Assembly (NCBI GenBank): GCA_028386065.3
Contig: JAKUCV010001722.1
Span: forward strand, 50,627-114,626
Origin: Turnera subulata
Lineage: Eukaryota > Streptophyta > Magnoliopsida > Malpighiales > Passifloraceae
DNA length: 64,000 bases
Direction of reading: 5' to 3'
In this document: piece after piece, positions 9,690 through 21,695 of the stretch
Position numbering within the stretch: position 1 is the stretch's first letter
How the letters are laid out: each line of letters begins with the position of its first letter
Program-made: the position numbers and the translations under genes
Notes under the pieces: generated by a model
What the model was told of the DNA's origin: nothing
The model's input: only the letters and a program-made list of their open reading frames with translations
Databases searched by the model: none

Positions 9690-10944
9690 ATGTCCAGGAC
9701 AATCATGAGTGAGGATTTTCATCCCAAGGTGCTCAAGTGGATGGCGAGTGTTCCTCCTGTGTGTCGCATGGATTTTGCTATGGTGGGTTTAACCAAACTA
9801 TTCAAGCTTCGCGACGTGGTGATAGAGGAGAATCTGATTCATGCTGCTAACAAATTTTGGGACAAGAGTCGTCGTGTGTTCCGAATTGGTGGGGGCATGA
9901 TGGAGCTGTGTCCTTCCGTTGATGAGTTCAACACCTTCATAGGTGCCAAATTCATAAAGGGAGTTGCCATGGTTTCCCTCGACGATGCTGTTCTGAAAGA
10001 GGTTAGCCAGTTTCTCTTCCTCGCTGAAGGTCAGATTAACTTCTTCATGAACCCAAACGACCATCTGGTGTTATCGAAGATTGTTGACCAGTACTTCCTT
10101 GACGGCTCAGAACAACATCCGGGAGAAGAAGACTTTAACTGGAGGGAGAAATGCAACCGTGCTCTTGCCCTTGTGATGGTACATGAATTTTTGATGGTGG
10201 GATCCTCTGGTACTTGTCCTCTCCGGGTTGGTGCACTAGTGGCTAAACTTTTTAGAGAAAAGAGCTTAACCCCCGTGATATTAGGCGAGACCCTCCATTG
10301 CTTGGATAGGTTGGCTGATGATCACCGCGTCCCATTGACTGGCTCCCCTCTTCTACTCCAGGTATGTGTACTTGATTTCGCATCCCTTATCATCCCCCTG
10401 CATATCTTCCCCTTTTCTCACCGCTCTTCTCTCGTAGAAGTGGTTGTGCGAACACCTTACGTTGATTGAACGCCCCCCGGCTGACCCCACAAATTGCATC
10501 CCTCGCGGCTATTCTGTCTTATTCCGTACCATTCGGGGATGGGCCATCTTTATGAAGGATCTCAAGGCTTCCCAAATCACCTGGTTCTGTCGGTGGCTCG
10601 AAATCAAGAAGTGGTCATCCGTTCCTTCTGCAAAGACTGGGTGGAACTCCCGGGCATAGAAAAGTCCACATACTATCATCCAAGTAGGGTCCTAAGGCAG
10701 TTTGGCGTAAACCAAACCATTCCATCCGACATCCCTGTCCCTATCACCGGACCTATGAAGGCTGCTGCTCTGAGGGCTATCAAGGGAGGTTGGGCCTTAC
10801 CTATAAGGGAACCTACTGGCGGTCATTTTGAGGTTCACCCTCCTATGTCATATCTGAGCTGGCTGAAGAAGGACGTGGCAGCTTCGGAGAAATCTTTGCA
10901 TCTTTCAAGGGAGGCATTTCTGGGAGGATCCGCACCTCTGGGGT
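9690..10944 (+). pseudogene. Antisense extra ORF of E: DUF7745 / plant mobile domain-like protein
   Basis: The first exon (9690-10361, 224 codons) starts MSRTIMSEDFHPKVLKWMAS and contains the pattern of the plant DUF7745/plant-mobile-domain group: FWDKSRRVFRIGG, then ELCPSVDEFNTFIG. A GT-AG intron at 10362-10437 keeps frame, and exon 2 continues KWLCEHLTLIERPP. A frameshift lies between about 10600 and 10650, because the later homologous part (YHPSRVLRQFGVNQTIP, then SYLSWLKKD) is in another frame. A further shift separates a basic tail near 10946-11024 (ending SSRKKHKKN), which resembles a nuclear localisation signal. The gene is opposite to gag-protease. Extra ORFs of this kind, some antisense, are known in Tat-lineage elements; their role is not known. 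Confidence 0.75.
10362..10437 (+). other. Predicted 76-nt GT-AG intron in the antisense ORF
   Basis: The donor is CTCCAG|GTATGTG and the acceptor is CTTCTCTCGTAG|AAG. The 672-nt first exon is a multiple of three, so removing the intron joins two frames that fit the same protein family. The intron is pyrimidine-rich toward its 3' end. No stop is needed to explain it, since the frame reads through; it is the protein family fit that argues for splicing. Confidence 0.6.
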
Positions 10945-11029
10945 AAGAGTCTCCTGAGCGTCCCATCGGCAAAGGGAAGGATGAAGTGGGCGAGTCGAGT
11001 CGGAAGAAGCACAAGAAGAATTGAGTCCT

Positions 11030-11690
11030 ATCTTAGCAATTATCTCTTTACATTCATAATACATGCGAATAAATGAGTGAACAAAACTCCCCTTATCGTG
11101 TTTCACTAATCTTTTGACTGCTATTTGATAAAGATGGAACCGCACCCGATTTGGGCTTCCTACGTATTCATGACTTGTCACTACTTTTCCTTTTTCTTTT
11201 CTTTTGTTGTTGTTTTTTTTTTTTTGTGGAAGCTCATGAAATTATGTTCACGTAGTTCTTTTTACATGTGTTTGTGAATCCTCAAAAGGTCCCCTTCCTC
11301 TAGTTTCTTTTGCACTTCCTTGTACGACTTATTGGCCGTGTTGTTCTAAGTAACTGGCCTTCATGTTCACATGTTTTCTAGGAACTCCGTGTTCGAATTG
11401 AGCCTTTGATGGAGAGACCTATTGCTTCAGACTTTGGGACCTTTGGGAACCCGATTGATATCGTTATTTTTACCGATATAAGTCTAGGATTAGTTTCCAC
11501 GAATTTTAGGGAGTTTCGTTCGACCCATTATATTTACACATATCATGCACGCACAAAGAAATTACCAAAATAACCATATACGAAAGAGTGCTTTTTTATT
11601 AATAAGACGAAAATGACAACGACTTGCCCACTGGCTTATTTTATACTAAATCCTAAATCTTGACTTAGGCACCCGATGTGGTCCGGTACT
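11030..11690. other. Noncoding stretch between the two convergent genes of E
   Basis: This holds the 3' flank of the antisense gene and the end of gag-protease, with a T-run at 11205-11225. In a complete Tat/Ogre element the reverse transcriptase, RNase H and integrase would lie about here. I see no trace of them on either strand. Confidence 0.6.
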
Positions 11691-11697
11691 CATTTCC

Positions 11698-14600
11698 TCA
11701 AATAGCCCCATCCTGCTCGAAGAGATACCCGCAACCCAAATCTTCATCTTTGTCTTCCCCCTCCTCCTCTGGATCTTCCACCTCCTCTGGGTAGTAGTCA
11801 AAGAACTGCTCCATTTCCGGCTGCCTAATCCCTGTGATGTTACAAACCCATGGCTCGGGAAACCCGCAGAAAGGGAAATCTTCTCCCTCCTTTACAAAAT
11901 AGCCATTTAATGTCTTCAAATAAGGATCCATAGGAAAGTCCCGCTCTTGCTATTTTTTTCGAGCTAGTGCCTTTGCAAGGTTCTTCTCTCTTTGTTTCAC
12001 TAAATCTGTCGGGGTGGGGGTATAGCCCAGGCCGAAAGGTGGTGTGGCATTCGAAATCTGAGAGGCACCTCCATTATCCCTTGTTGTCTCTGCCCTAACC
12101 CCATGATTGGGAAGTATCTCATTTTTTCCATGATCCCAATGACCGATACATTGCCAAACGGATTGTAGTAAGGGGGCTTGACAACAAGCTTCTCTACCGC
12201 GATAGTGCTTACAGACTCGAAAACGAAACCGGACAAGGTTACCTCCTCTTCTTTCTCAATCCTGAATACCGGCTTGATGTTCTTTTCGGCCATTTCTCCC
12301 TTGACTGTGATTATCCCCCATTGGTAAGGGAACCGCAGCATTTGATGTAGAGTGGAGGCTAGACCTGGCAATTCGTGTTGTCGTGTCGGGTTCGTGTCGG
12401 GTTGAACAGGTAATCGGGTTCCAATTCTTCAACCCGACCCGACCCATTTAATAATCGTGTCGTGTCGTGTCCAACCCGTTTATTATCGTGTCGGGTTCGG
12501 GTTGACCCGCGGCTTACCTATTAAGTCTAACAAGCCTAAAAATTAGTTTGAAATTTTTTTATTTTGCCTATTTTTTAAGCAAATAGGTATATAATTATAT
12601 TTTCTCGTATATTAAATACAATTATAAATTTTAGAATCATAATATAATATTATTTTAAAGCATCTATAGAAATATTTTTGGATAATTTTAGTAACTTTAG
12701 CCTTAAATATTGAATAAGTCTTATATTAAATCAGTAAAATATCTATACCCTAAATATAATCGGGTCATAAACAGGTACCTATCGGGTTGGCGGGTCAACC
12801 CGCGACCTGACCTGCTAATTTTCGTGTGGTGTCGGGTCGACCCATTTAACTAAACTGGTTGAAAATCTCTGACCTATACCTGCTAATTTCGTGTCGGGTT
12901 CGTGTCGGGTTGTCGTGTCACTACCCGTTTTGCCAGGTCTAGTGGAGGCCACTGCCCGGGCCTGGTGTAGCCATGGTCTCCCAAGAAGTAGATTAAAGCT
13001 AGACGCGATATCAAGCACTTGGAATTCTACCGTAAAAGGGACAGGCCCCACAACCAATTCCAATCTTATCATCCCCAGCACCTCTCTCTAGGCATTGTCA
13101 TATGCCCTCACCATTGTCCGAGACGGCAGAAAATCCGAGGTCCCGAATCCCAATAGGCTTGCAGTCTTTAGAGGGCATACATTCAAAGCAGACCCATTAT
13201 CTATTAACACCAGAGGTATCTAGTTGTCCTTGACTTGGATGGTGATGTATAATGCTTCAATATGGGTGCCCTTATCCGAGCGCAAGTCTTTGTCAGAGAA
13301 AGAGATCTGGTTGTCAGTTTCCACCGAAGCTATCATATTAGCTAGTGTCTCAGGTGCAGTGTCAATGGGGACATGGGCTTTGCTCAATGTCTGGAGCACC
13401 TTCTCTCTGTGTGGTTTGGAAGACATAAGCAAACCCCAGATCGAGATATTAGCCTGGGTCTTTTTCAATTGCTTCACAACCATATCTTCTTCAGGATCCG
13501 TAGTTTCCTCAGGTTCATCTAGGCGGAGAGGGGCCCTCCTCACCACTCTTCCAGATCTGGTGATGACGTCAACTTCTTCGTCTGAATCTACATAGTTACT
13601 AAGATCAAGTACCAAGCTTCCAAGTTCATATGTGGGCTCCTTCTCTATCATGTCAATCTCTTCATGCAGACGTAGTGGGTTCAACTTGGTGTTGGGCCGC
13701 TTTGGCAGGATTATCTCATTTCTCTCTATCATATATTGAATCTCATGACGGAGTCGGGGACAATTATCAGTAACGTGTCCAGCCATTTGATGGAACTCGC
13801 AGAACTTGTTAGGATCTCCCCTAAGAGGTAAATCAGGCCTTGGGTCTAAAGGCTGCAATAGACCTTTCTCCATGCATTTCTTGAGCTTCTTTCCTAAAGA
13901 CATAGGGAGAGGGGTGAAGTCCCTGGGCTTTGACCCAATTCACAATGGTGCCTGGACCGCGACGTGGTTCACCTCAGCACCCTTTTTTCCATGAACTACA
14001 TTAAAACCCCTTTTCAATGCAGGGACCTCCAAAGAAGCCTTGACCCTTCCAGAGTTGATAGCATCTTCTAATTGTATCCCAGCCCCAATAAGTGCTTTAA
14101 AGTTAGCATAATAATTTCCAACCATACGTTCATAGTAGACTGGTTGGAGATTCTTGATCACCATTTGCACTTGGTCTTCTTCAGTAGGTCTATTCACCAT
14201 CAATGACACTTTACCGCGCCATCTCGAGATATAGGCAGAGAAGGTCTCCTGGGCCTCTTGCTTGGTTGTCTCAAGATCCCACTTGGTTACATCCACTTCA
14301 GTGTTGTAACTGTACTGGTTCACAAACTCCCTACAGATGTCATCCCATTTGCTAACCTTGCCTTCATCCAGGGTCATGAACCATTTCAAGGCTGCTCCCG
14401 ACAAGGTTCATTGGAATAATTGAACCATCAGTTCTGGTCCTACTCCCATAGGCTGCAACATCCTCACCTAGATCTTCAAATGGGTTGTTAGGCATCCCGT
14501 TCCATTGAACTTCTCAATATCAGGCTTTTTAAACTTAGCAGGTAATCGGGCTTCAGGGAATAATGATAAGCGGTCCAAGTTCCAATCATCTTCCTTTCTT

Positions 14601-14820
14601 TTCATGGTCTTCAACAGTTCTTCCACCCTCTTAAGTCTCTCCGTATCTCCTTTGGAATCCTATGTCGTTGAGTCATCATCTTGAATGGTCACTATCTTGC
14701 TTGGTTTTGAGCCTGTCCCCCATCACTCATAGGGGACACCAGCAACGAAACTAGGATTCTTGGATCCTTCAACAGCTCCACGGATTCCTCAGTCACCTTA
14801 GTATGGTCCTCCTCACTCAT
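11698..14820 (-). pseudogene. E gag-protease (Tat/Ogre type), split by a MITE
   Basis: The frame starts at ATG 14820-14818 (MSEEDHTKVTEE). The retrotransposon gag domain spans about 14410-14050, with ALKWFMTLDEGKVSKWDD and ETFSAYISRWRGKV. A truncated zinc-knuckle-like CEFHQMAGHVTDNCP lies at about 13790. The retropepsin has the motif IDNGSAINVC near 13200-13160 and LLLGRPWLHQARAV just before the MITE at 12941. The protein continues after the MITE (LHQMLRFPYQWGIITVKGEM). From about 14405 to 12000 one frame is kept if the 590-bp MITE plus duplication is removed, broken only by several stop codons; a shift then precedes the last segment (11931-11698). Only nonsense changes in a preserved frame suggests decay by base transitions. 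Confidence 0.8.
12360..12941. mobile_element. hAT-like MITE (582 bp) inside the E protease
   Basis: The ends TAGACCTGGCAA and TTGCCAGGTCTA are perfect terminal inverted repeats, with a perfect 8-bp duplication GTGGAGGC at 12352-12359 and 12942-12949. GTGTCGGGTT repeats fill both subterminal regions and the core is AT-rich. It encodes no protein. The 8-bp duplication and TIR length fit a non-autonomous hAT transposon. A second copy in the opposite orientation is at 57213-57788. Confidence 0.93.
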
Positions 14821-15320
14821 CTTGCCCTAGTAGTCGGAGTATAAGTGTCAGGGTTCTTGGGATCCCAAGGGATTCTCGACGTATACTACTTCTCACCAGT
14901 TCTGTCTTGGGTATGTTAAATGAAAAGGGCACCTTTTTCACACTTTACTTCAAAATACCACAAATGACCACATAGAATGCACGTACCACCTATTGATTCA
15001 TTATGCATGAGATGCTCAGGGTATGCAGTTGGTTGGGGGGCCAAAGGACTGCCGCTAGGGAATAGGTTGACCTACTCACATGTGATAATGGATATCGCGT
15101 GAGGTCCGAGGCCAATTAATCCCCATCATTGCTAAGAATCGAGAAACGGGTTCATGCAAGCCACCATCACTTATAGAAAGTATGTGGTGGACTTGGCTTC
15201 CCTCGCCCTCTTACGGTAAAGGCTTCACATAAATCATCATGACTGCAGGGCACTTATGATGACAAATAAAAAGGCACACAAAGCTCTACGATTGCACAAG
15301 ATTTCTTAAACCCACTACTA

Positions 15321-15338
15321 TCCCCAGCGGAGTCGCCA
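15321..15338 (-). other. Primer-binding site of E (tRNA-Arg type)
   Basis: The minus strand reads TGGCGACTCCGCTGGGGA, two bases from the 5' LTR. A PBS of this form is characteristic of Ogre/Tat elements and is usually assigned to tRNA-Arg. Near-identical sites occur in B (28629-28645) and C (54867-54884). Confidence 0.75.
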
Positions 15339-15340
15339 GC

Positions 15341-16746
15341 TGTGACAACCCGACCCAAATTCACTTGGGCCTTCTCACCTATTCCTTATCACCTTCTTCT
15401 CCGGGTCTATCCCATGTCATTGGAGTCGCCACCTAAGTTTTAATAGGGACAAAACTTAGGAAAAACCCTTGAATGACTCCTTAGGCAACTGGTCATGGCG
15501 AACCAAAGACATGGGATCGGGGGTTCGTCACGGATGGGAAGGTGTTAGGCACCCATCCGTGTTGGGTCGAAGCCACGTAGTTCTAAACATGGCACGAATC
15601 GGCCACTTACATCATCAAAAGCATCAGCAATCAATCACCAAGAATCAATAAAAAAGGATTTAGGATTACCTTAGGTAGCCCTCCTCTAGCTCCTTGCAAT
15701 GGGTCGAGTTCTACACCCACCTTCTTGCCACTCCTTAGCTCTATGGTTGATCCTCTTCTTGATTCCTCCTTGCTAGACTACTGCATGATGTTCCCCACGA
15801 AAATCCTCCAGAGTTTCTGCCTTAGAAAATATTTCTAGAAGAGCTTATAGGTGTGTATGTGAGAAAGATCGTGTGTCCCCTGAAATGTGTGTGAGGGGTC
15901 CTATTTATAGAGTTCTGGGAAGCCTAGGGGCGTGGACCTGCTTAATGGTGGAGATTATGCCCGAAAATCTGGTCCAAAACCGCGTAGGATCGAAAAAGAA
16001 ACAAAATCGGAGATTTTCGGGGATTCTGGGCAGGAATGACCGCCACTGCCGGTGGTCCATTACACGTCCACCATAACCGGCAGTTATGTGGGGATGCCGG
16101 CCGGCAGCTGGCGGTCGTCGCGAGATTTCCGTCGGTCGCCCTGCGTATCACCCGTTCTTTCCTTTCCGAGCCCCCAATCCCCCTAATTCAGGCCTGATTC
16201 GATCCTACCGTGTAATCAACCTCTAATCTACCCAGAAATCACACAATTACTTGGTCATCACTCCCTCAAATCATTCCATAATCAAAAGATTACCCATTAA
16301 CACCCAAAATCATACCAAAAACACATAATCTATTTAAATGATAATTAACTCTGATTTTCTACGAAAATCAGAGCTAAAATTGACGTGCAAGAAATGTGTT
16401 AATGGGTTGGACAAACTCTGGAGAATTAATTCGGACCCTTAAATCCATTCTCAATCCAAGAATAAATCGTCTCATTATTATTGGGTCAAAAACAACTAAA
16501 AGAGCCCATTCAAATGTGTTTTAATAAATAAACCATATCATATATTTTATCCTAGGGTTAAATCATCTCATTAATCCTAGGACTTAAGCGCATAAAGGTT
16601 AATGTCATCAAAATACACCAATTCTACTAAGTTAAAATTCATTTCATGCTTGAACCTTGGACCAAATCATCTCATTGATCCTAAGTCTACACATGTATGA
16701 AGTCTAATTTAGTAAAATTTCCGTGGGTCAAATTTGGGTGTTCACA
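15341..16746 (-). mobile_element. 5' LTR of E (1406 bp)
   Basis: The plus strand runs from TGTGACAACCCGACCC to AATTTGGGTGTTCACA. The minus-strand TATA box is TATAAATA (plus 15902-15909). Compared with the 3' LTR it carries two deletions: about 120 bp after GTTGGGTCG, and the leader hairpin. The latter leaves CTAGAAGAGC at about 15835. The GC-rich GGCGGTC cluster is at 16035-16130. Confidence 0.85.
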
Positions 16747-16751
16747 CTTGG

Positions 16752-18889
16752 TGAAGTATCAGTTAATTGGCGTTGTGAAGAGATAGACTGAGTGACAATG
16801 GCTTTAGACTGAACATGTTGTCTGATAAATTGACAATCTATCTCGATATGTTTTGTTTGTTCGTGAAACACTGGGTTAGCTGCAATATGGATAGCTGCTT
16901 GATTGTCTCAGAACAAGGGCACTGAAATGGACTACGGTATACCAATATCTTGCAGCAATCTTAAAAGCCAAATTATTTCACCGCTAGTTGTTGCCATAGC
17001 TCTATATTCTGCCTCTGTTGAAGATCGAGAAACCACTGATTGTTTCTTAGATCGCCATGAGAATGGTGAAGAACCAAGGAAGATAATATATCCAGTCGTT
17101 GACCTTCGTGTGATCGGGCATCCTGCCCAATCAGCCAATGTGCCACTAGGGAAAGTTCTCTATTGGAGGGAAAAAGAATACTTTGGCCAGGTGTTTCTTC
17201 AAGATAGCGTAACACCCTATTGGCAGCTTCAAGATGAGACTGGCGAGGAGTCTGCAAGAATTGACTTAAGATGTGAACTGCATAACTAATATCTGGTAGT
17301 GTAATTGTGAGATAAAGTAATCGATCCACCAAACGACAATATTGCTCAGGGTCACTGCAAGGTTCACTTCTGTCTGTTTCAAGCTTATGTTGTTGCTCCT
17401 TTGGAAATGTTGCTGGCTTGCAACCTATGAGACTGCTATCTGCCAATATGTCAAGCACATACTTGCGTTGGCTTAATATAATTCCTACTGGTGAACGTAC
17501 CACTTCGTGCTGAGGAAGTACTTGAGCCTTTCCAAATCCTTAATATGGAACTTTGTGTCTAGATGCCGCTTTAGATCACAAATACAATCATGATCATTGC
17601 CAGTTACGATAACATCATCTACGTAAATAAGCACAACAAAAAAATATCCTCCATTGCGTGATGAAGTAAACAAAGAATGATCAGCATCAGATTGTCTAAA
17701 ACCAATACTGAGAAGAGAGGTTGTGAATTTATGATACCAATTTCTTGAAGCTTGACGAAGCCTATAAAGGGATTTTCATAAGCGACATACTCGTTGCTCC
17801 CCCTGTTTGGAAAATCCTTGGGGAACTTTCATGTACACCTATTCTTTAAGATCACTGTGTAAGAAGGCATTGTTAACATCAAGTTGATGCAACTCCCAAT
17901 TTTTTACTGAAGCAACAGCTAGTAAGCAACGAATGGTGACTAGTTTGGCTACTGGAGCAAAAGTTTCATGGAAATCCGCACCTTCTATTTGTGTGTATCC
18001 TTTTGCTACAAGGCGTGCCTTATAGCGTTCTATACAGCCATCAGGTTTGTACTTGATTTTGTACACCCATTTAGAATCAATTGCTCATTTTCAGGGGGCA
18101 AAGACTCAAGTGTCCAAGTGTGGTTGGCTTCTAAGACTTCAATGTCTTGTGCCATGGCATTACGCCATTACTTGTGTTGGACTACTGATAAAATCCTTTA
18201 GGCTCATCATTAGAGCAGATGGCCACTAAAAAGGCAGAGTGAGTAGGAGAAAATTTTGAATATGAAATGAATTGTAACATAGGATATACCTTTGAGTTAG
18301 CCGAAGGAGAAGGAGAGAGCGATGTATCAGGCGTGGGAACCAATGAAGGGGGAAGAGTATAATCATATCTAGATAACAAGCGTGAGACTTGCCTTGATCG
18401 TTTGCTAATGCATGATTCCGGTTGGTTGTTACTCGGCAAATTCTGATTGCTTGGAACTGACATAACATCATTAGCTGGTGAATGATCCATTTGCGTGGCA
18501 TACTCATGATCACTACTTATATGACTTGTTCATGCATCTCATCTATATCTTGTAAAACATGATCTGGTGCTGGTGAGTGTGCATCATTTGGATTCTCATC
18601 AAAACACACCTCTTGTTGTGATTGCAATTTGTCTTCGGCTACTGTAAAAGGAAAAAAAATTTTCTTGAAAATGCACATCTCGAGTCACATAAACCTTTTT
18701 AGTTTCAAGGTCATAAACTTGATATCCCTTCTTCCCACTCGGATATCCTATAAATACTCTTGGCCTACTCCTTGGCTCAAATTTATCTCTTTTACTATTC
18801 ACATGTGTATAACAAAGACATCCAAAGCAACGTAAATGCTCATACCTCAGTTGTTTACCAAGCAGCAACTCATATGGTGTCTTGGAACA
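16752..18889 (-). pseudogene. D pol: integrase end, reverse transcriptase and RNase H of a copia element
   Basis: Reading leftwards: the C-terminal integrase region (18889-18600: CSKTPYELLLGKQLRYEHLR, RPRVFIGYPSGKKGYQVYD); reverse transcriptase (18066-17480: [41 protein letters not shown]); then connection and RNase H (17500-16930: [29 protein letters not shown]). Multiple stops and frameshifts separate these pieces. The motif set is Ty1/copia, most like the Ale/Retrofit lineage. The gag, protease and integrase core that should lie to the right of 18889 are absent because the sequence switches abruptly to element B. Confidence 0.82.
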
Positions 18890-19870
18890 TCAGCTTGATT
18901 CACAAGTAAAAACTAGGGCTTACATCTGCGTTTTTTAAAAAGGCCCAATCAGATCACCTCATCTCACCTCTTCTACTATAGTTACTGGGACTTACATCTC
19001 CTTTCACGAGAAAGCCTAACCAAGTCATCCTGTCTCCCCTTTTCTGCCATAAACATTGGGGCATACATCTCCTCTCAAGAGCAGGCCCAAAGTCACCTTG
19101 GTGTCTTAAGTTGATGCTTCGTCATTGCCTCTGCCTTTTTCCCACCTTTTGCCTTAAGATACCTCCACGACTTCCAATGTCTTCACCATCTCCCTGTCTA
19201 CTGCGATTCATCGCCTTGTGATGTATCCATCATTCCCAATATCTTCACCATCTCCTTCTAACTAAGGCACTACCCACCCCTGGTGTCCTAAGGGTTCAAT
19301 TCTAATGATAGAGTTCATGGTCATTAGAAATCCCAGACTCAAGCTTTGTTTTCTTTCAAGACATGTGGAAGTGGTAGAAAAGCGTGATGGAATACATTCG
19401 CAAAACATGTTTCATTATTCTTTCAAAACATTTCTTACTTTTCCTTTCTTTCAAGACTCAAGCCAAAAAAGAAGAGGATTTGGAAAAGTGAGACACCCTA
19501 GCTCGAATTCATTTTTGTGCTTTGAAAAACGCGAAGTTTAATGCTGAATACATGCAAATGCGAATTCCCTAAGACAAGGTAGAGCGATTGAACATATATG
19601 TCAACTGGGCAACAACACCAGAAATCTAACATCGGCTTAAACATGTATACTTACTCCCCTAAGGTTCCTTTCCTAGACTCATCAAATCGCACCACGCGAT
19701 GTAGCACCCTACGCACAGCGGTCCCGCTATTTGATTCAATATGCATCCAAATATGCATGAGATGCTTAGGGTATACAGCTGGTTGGGGGCTAGAGATTGC
19801 CGCTAGGGAATAGGTTGACCGACTTACATGTGATAATGGATATCGCGTGAGGTCCGGGGCCCATTAATCC
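18890..19870 (-). mobile_element. B: truncated internal region left of the Tekay insertion
   Basis: This noncoding stretch aligns by eye with 52780-54660 of element C. Shared blocks include ACATCTCCTTTCACGAGAA, TTGATGCTTCGTCATTGCC, CTCCCTGTCTACTGCGATTC and TGATAATGGATATCGCGTGA. It continues across the Tekay element at 28467. Its left edge at 18889/18890 has no LTR, so B is truncated there. Confidence 0.75.
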
Positions 19871-21679
19871 TGTAATAACCTGTATGACATGTCCAAAGTG
19901 TTTACTTGATGAGGGACGGGTGTAGGTTCCGGTAGGCAACCCTTTGGCACTAATTGGCTCGGATGGATTAATTAGTGTGCGATTAGCCTTAATCACAGAT
20001 TAGGGTGTTCTAAGTATGTGCTAAGTAGGGGGCAGGTTGGCATGGTCTTGTTGGTAGAAAGAAAGCTTGAGGTGGAGAGTTGCTTGGCTTGGTGGCAGAA
20101 GGGGAGCAAGAGGTGGGGAGCTGCTTTGGCTTGGTGGCAGAAGGAGGGCAAGAGGCAGCAAGTGGCTGCTGAGTCACCTGCTTGCCTTAGCCTTATCAGC
20201 CCCAAACAAGCACCTCACCCCTCATTTGTGCCAAAATCGTGAGAGAAACTCAAGAGAGTAGGACTCAGCCATTCTCAAGGTTTTCTCAAGACTCTTGCAC
20301 ACAAAGGAAGTGGTAAGTGAGCTGGGTTGGAAATCTGGTTTGTTTGGGTGCCCAATGGTTAGTTAGGTGTGCTGTAGGCTTAGATAGTGCACCAACTCGG
20401 TTTTGTGGGAAGTCTAAAGTTGGGATTCTATTAGTTTAAGTTGTGTGAAGGTTGCTGGTTGTGTCGGGGTGTTATCTGAATGAATTGGTGCGCAATTGGC
20501 TTGTGGGAGGCCAATTGGTGCACCAATCGTACAGTAGGCACCCGTAGGTGACCTAGTGGCCCAGCTGGTGCACCCTTGGTCCCCTGGTTGGCCTACTGGC
20601 GAGCCAAAGGGTACACCGAGGGACTAAGCACTAATATGTGAATGTTTCTTAGTTGATGCTTTGTTGTCCAAGTGCTATTATACTAGATACTAATGTGATT
20701 TTATGTGTGGGCGGGAGCTAAAGCTCAAGGTGCATCAAAGGAGGGTGAAGGACCTAGTGAGGTCTAACTTTGTGTAAGTTGGGTTGCATACTTGTGGTTG
20801 TTGATGGTGCACATTTGGTTGTTGATAACCCCAACGTACTTGTGGGGTGCTTTATTGTGGTTATGCCTTGGCTTATATATATACGAACCCGATAATCGGG
20901 CTATGCATTGCATGCATAGCACTTGCATTCATTGCATTTGCACATTGTGGTTATATATATGTGGATGAGGGATCTTGCGGTACAAGATGGCCGCATGGTC
21001 AATATGTGGATGCGGGGTGTGTGCTGGGCGCTGTGCTTGGTTATGGCAGCAAGTCACGTGCACTTCCCGTGACTTCTGGTAGGCCTCGTATGTGGGGCTG
21101 TGGGTTAAGGAGTAACACGGTGAGCAGGGCTGTCAAACCTTGCAAGTAGGCTCAGCACACACACCGGACAGCTTACCCGTGGGCTAATCACGGCGGCATC
21201 TTGAGAAGTATTGTTGGTTGTTGTTTCCTGCTTATGTGTATCGTTTCTACTTACTGGTATGACCATCCTCTTACTGTGTCGAGAACTCACCCCCCCCCCC
21301 CTTCTTTCCACCCCTTGTTTCAGGAATAAGAGAGCAAGACGAGCTTGGTATGGGTAGACCCGAGTGGTGCGTTTTGTAGATGATAGGTACTTAGTCAATC
21401 CTGATTTTGCGTGTATATATAAATCTAGGTGAATTGGCTTAATAAACGGTACATGTAGTGCCCCACTTTTGTAACTTAAATGATGTATACAAGAGCCGAC
21501 TGTTTGACCTTGAATTCGAATTCCTTATAATATTGTTAAATTGTTGCTCGTTGCGTGATGATTGCCTCTGCCCATATAGCCAGCCTCTGCCTGGCGTCAG
21601 GTGTAGGCCTTTGGGTGCCCTGCGCTAACCCCATGGGTGCGCCGGATACCGGCCAGTCACGTATTGACGGGGCGTGAGA
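19871..21679 (+). mobile_element. 5' LTR of the Tekay-like element
   Basis: It begins TGTAATAACCTGTATGACAT. It differs from the 3' LTR by scattered substitutions and small indels (for example a 12-bp ATGGTAGCACCA stretch present only at about 27602) and by a longer C-run in the 3' copy (28066-28087). The small ORFs on both strands inside it are duplicated in both LTRs and show no protein homology. Confidence 0.9.
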
Positions 21680-21683
21680 ATTT

Positions 21684-21695
21684 TGGTAGCGGAGC
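21684..21695 (+). other. Primer-binding site, tRNA-iMet type
   Basis: TGGTAGCGGAGC lies four bases after the 5' LTR. It resembles the common plant initiator-Met PBS (TGGTATCAGAGC) with two changes. The same variant occurs in element A (43148-43159, minus) and beside the right-edge LTR (63077-63088). Confidence 0.75.

Larger units (their letters stand above)
4280..16746 (-). mobile_element. E: Tat/Ogre-like Ty3/gypsy element lacking RT and integrase
   Basis: E is bounded by TGTGAGAACCC...GGGTGTTCACA and a perfect 5-bp duplication CTTGG at 4275-4279 and 16747-16751. It is transcribed leftwards: 5' LTR 15341-16746, primer-binding site at 15321-15338, gag-protease 14820 to about 11698, an antisense gene at 9690-10944, repeats at 7500-8960, a purine-rich tract near 7396-7405, and 3' LTR 4280-7395. 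No reverse transcriptase, RNase H or integrase frame is present, so E is non-autonomous. Without the two nested insertions it is about 10.3 kb. Related copies are B (LTR 28648-30383) and C (LTR 54887-56212). Confidence 0.85.

Noticed and set aside
15321..15338. tRNA gene candidates at the PBS sites.
   Set aside because: Only the 12-18 nt complementary to a tRNA 3' end are present; no cloverleaf can be formed from the surrounding sequence.
20847..21149. 100-residue frame present in both Tekay LTRs (20847-21149 and 27622-27924).
   Set aside because: It is duplicated only because the LTRs are; it has no protein signature and is not part of any known chromovirus coding plan.
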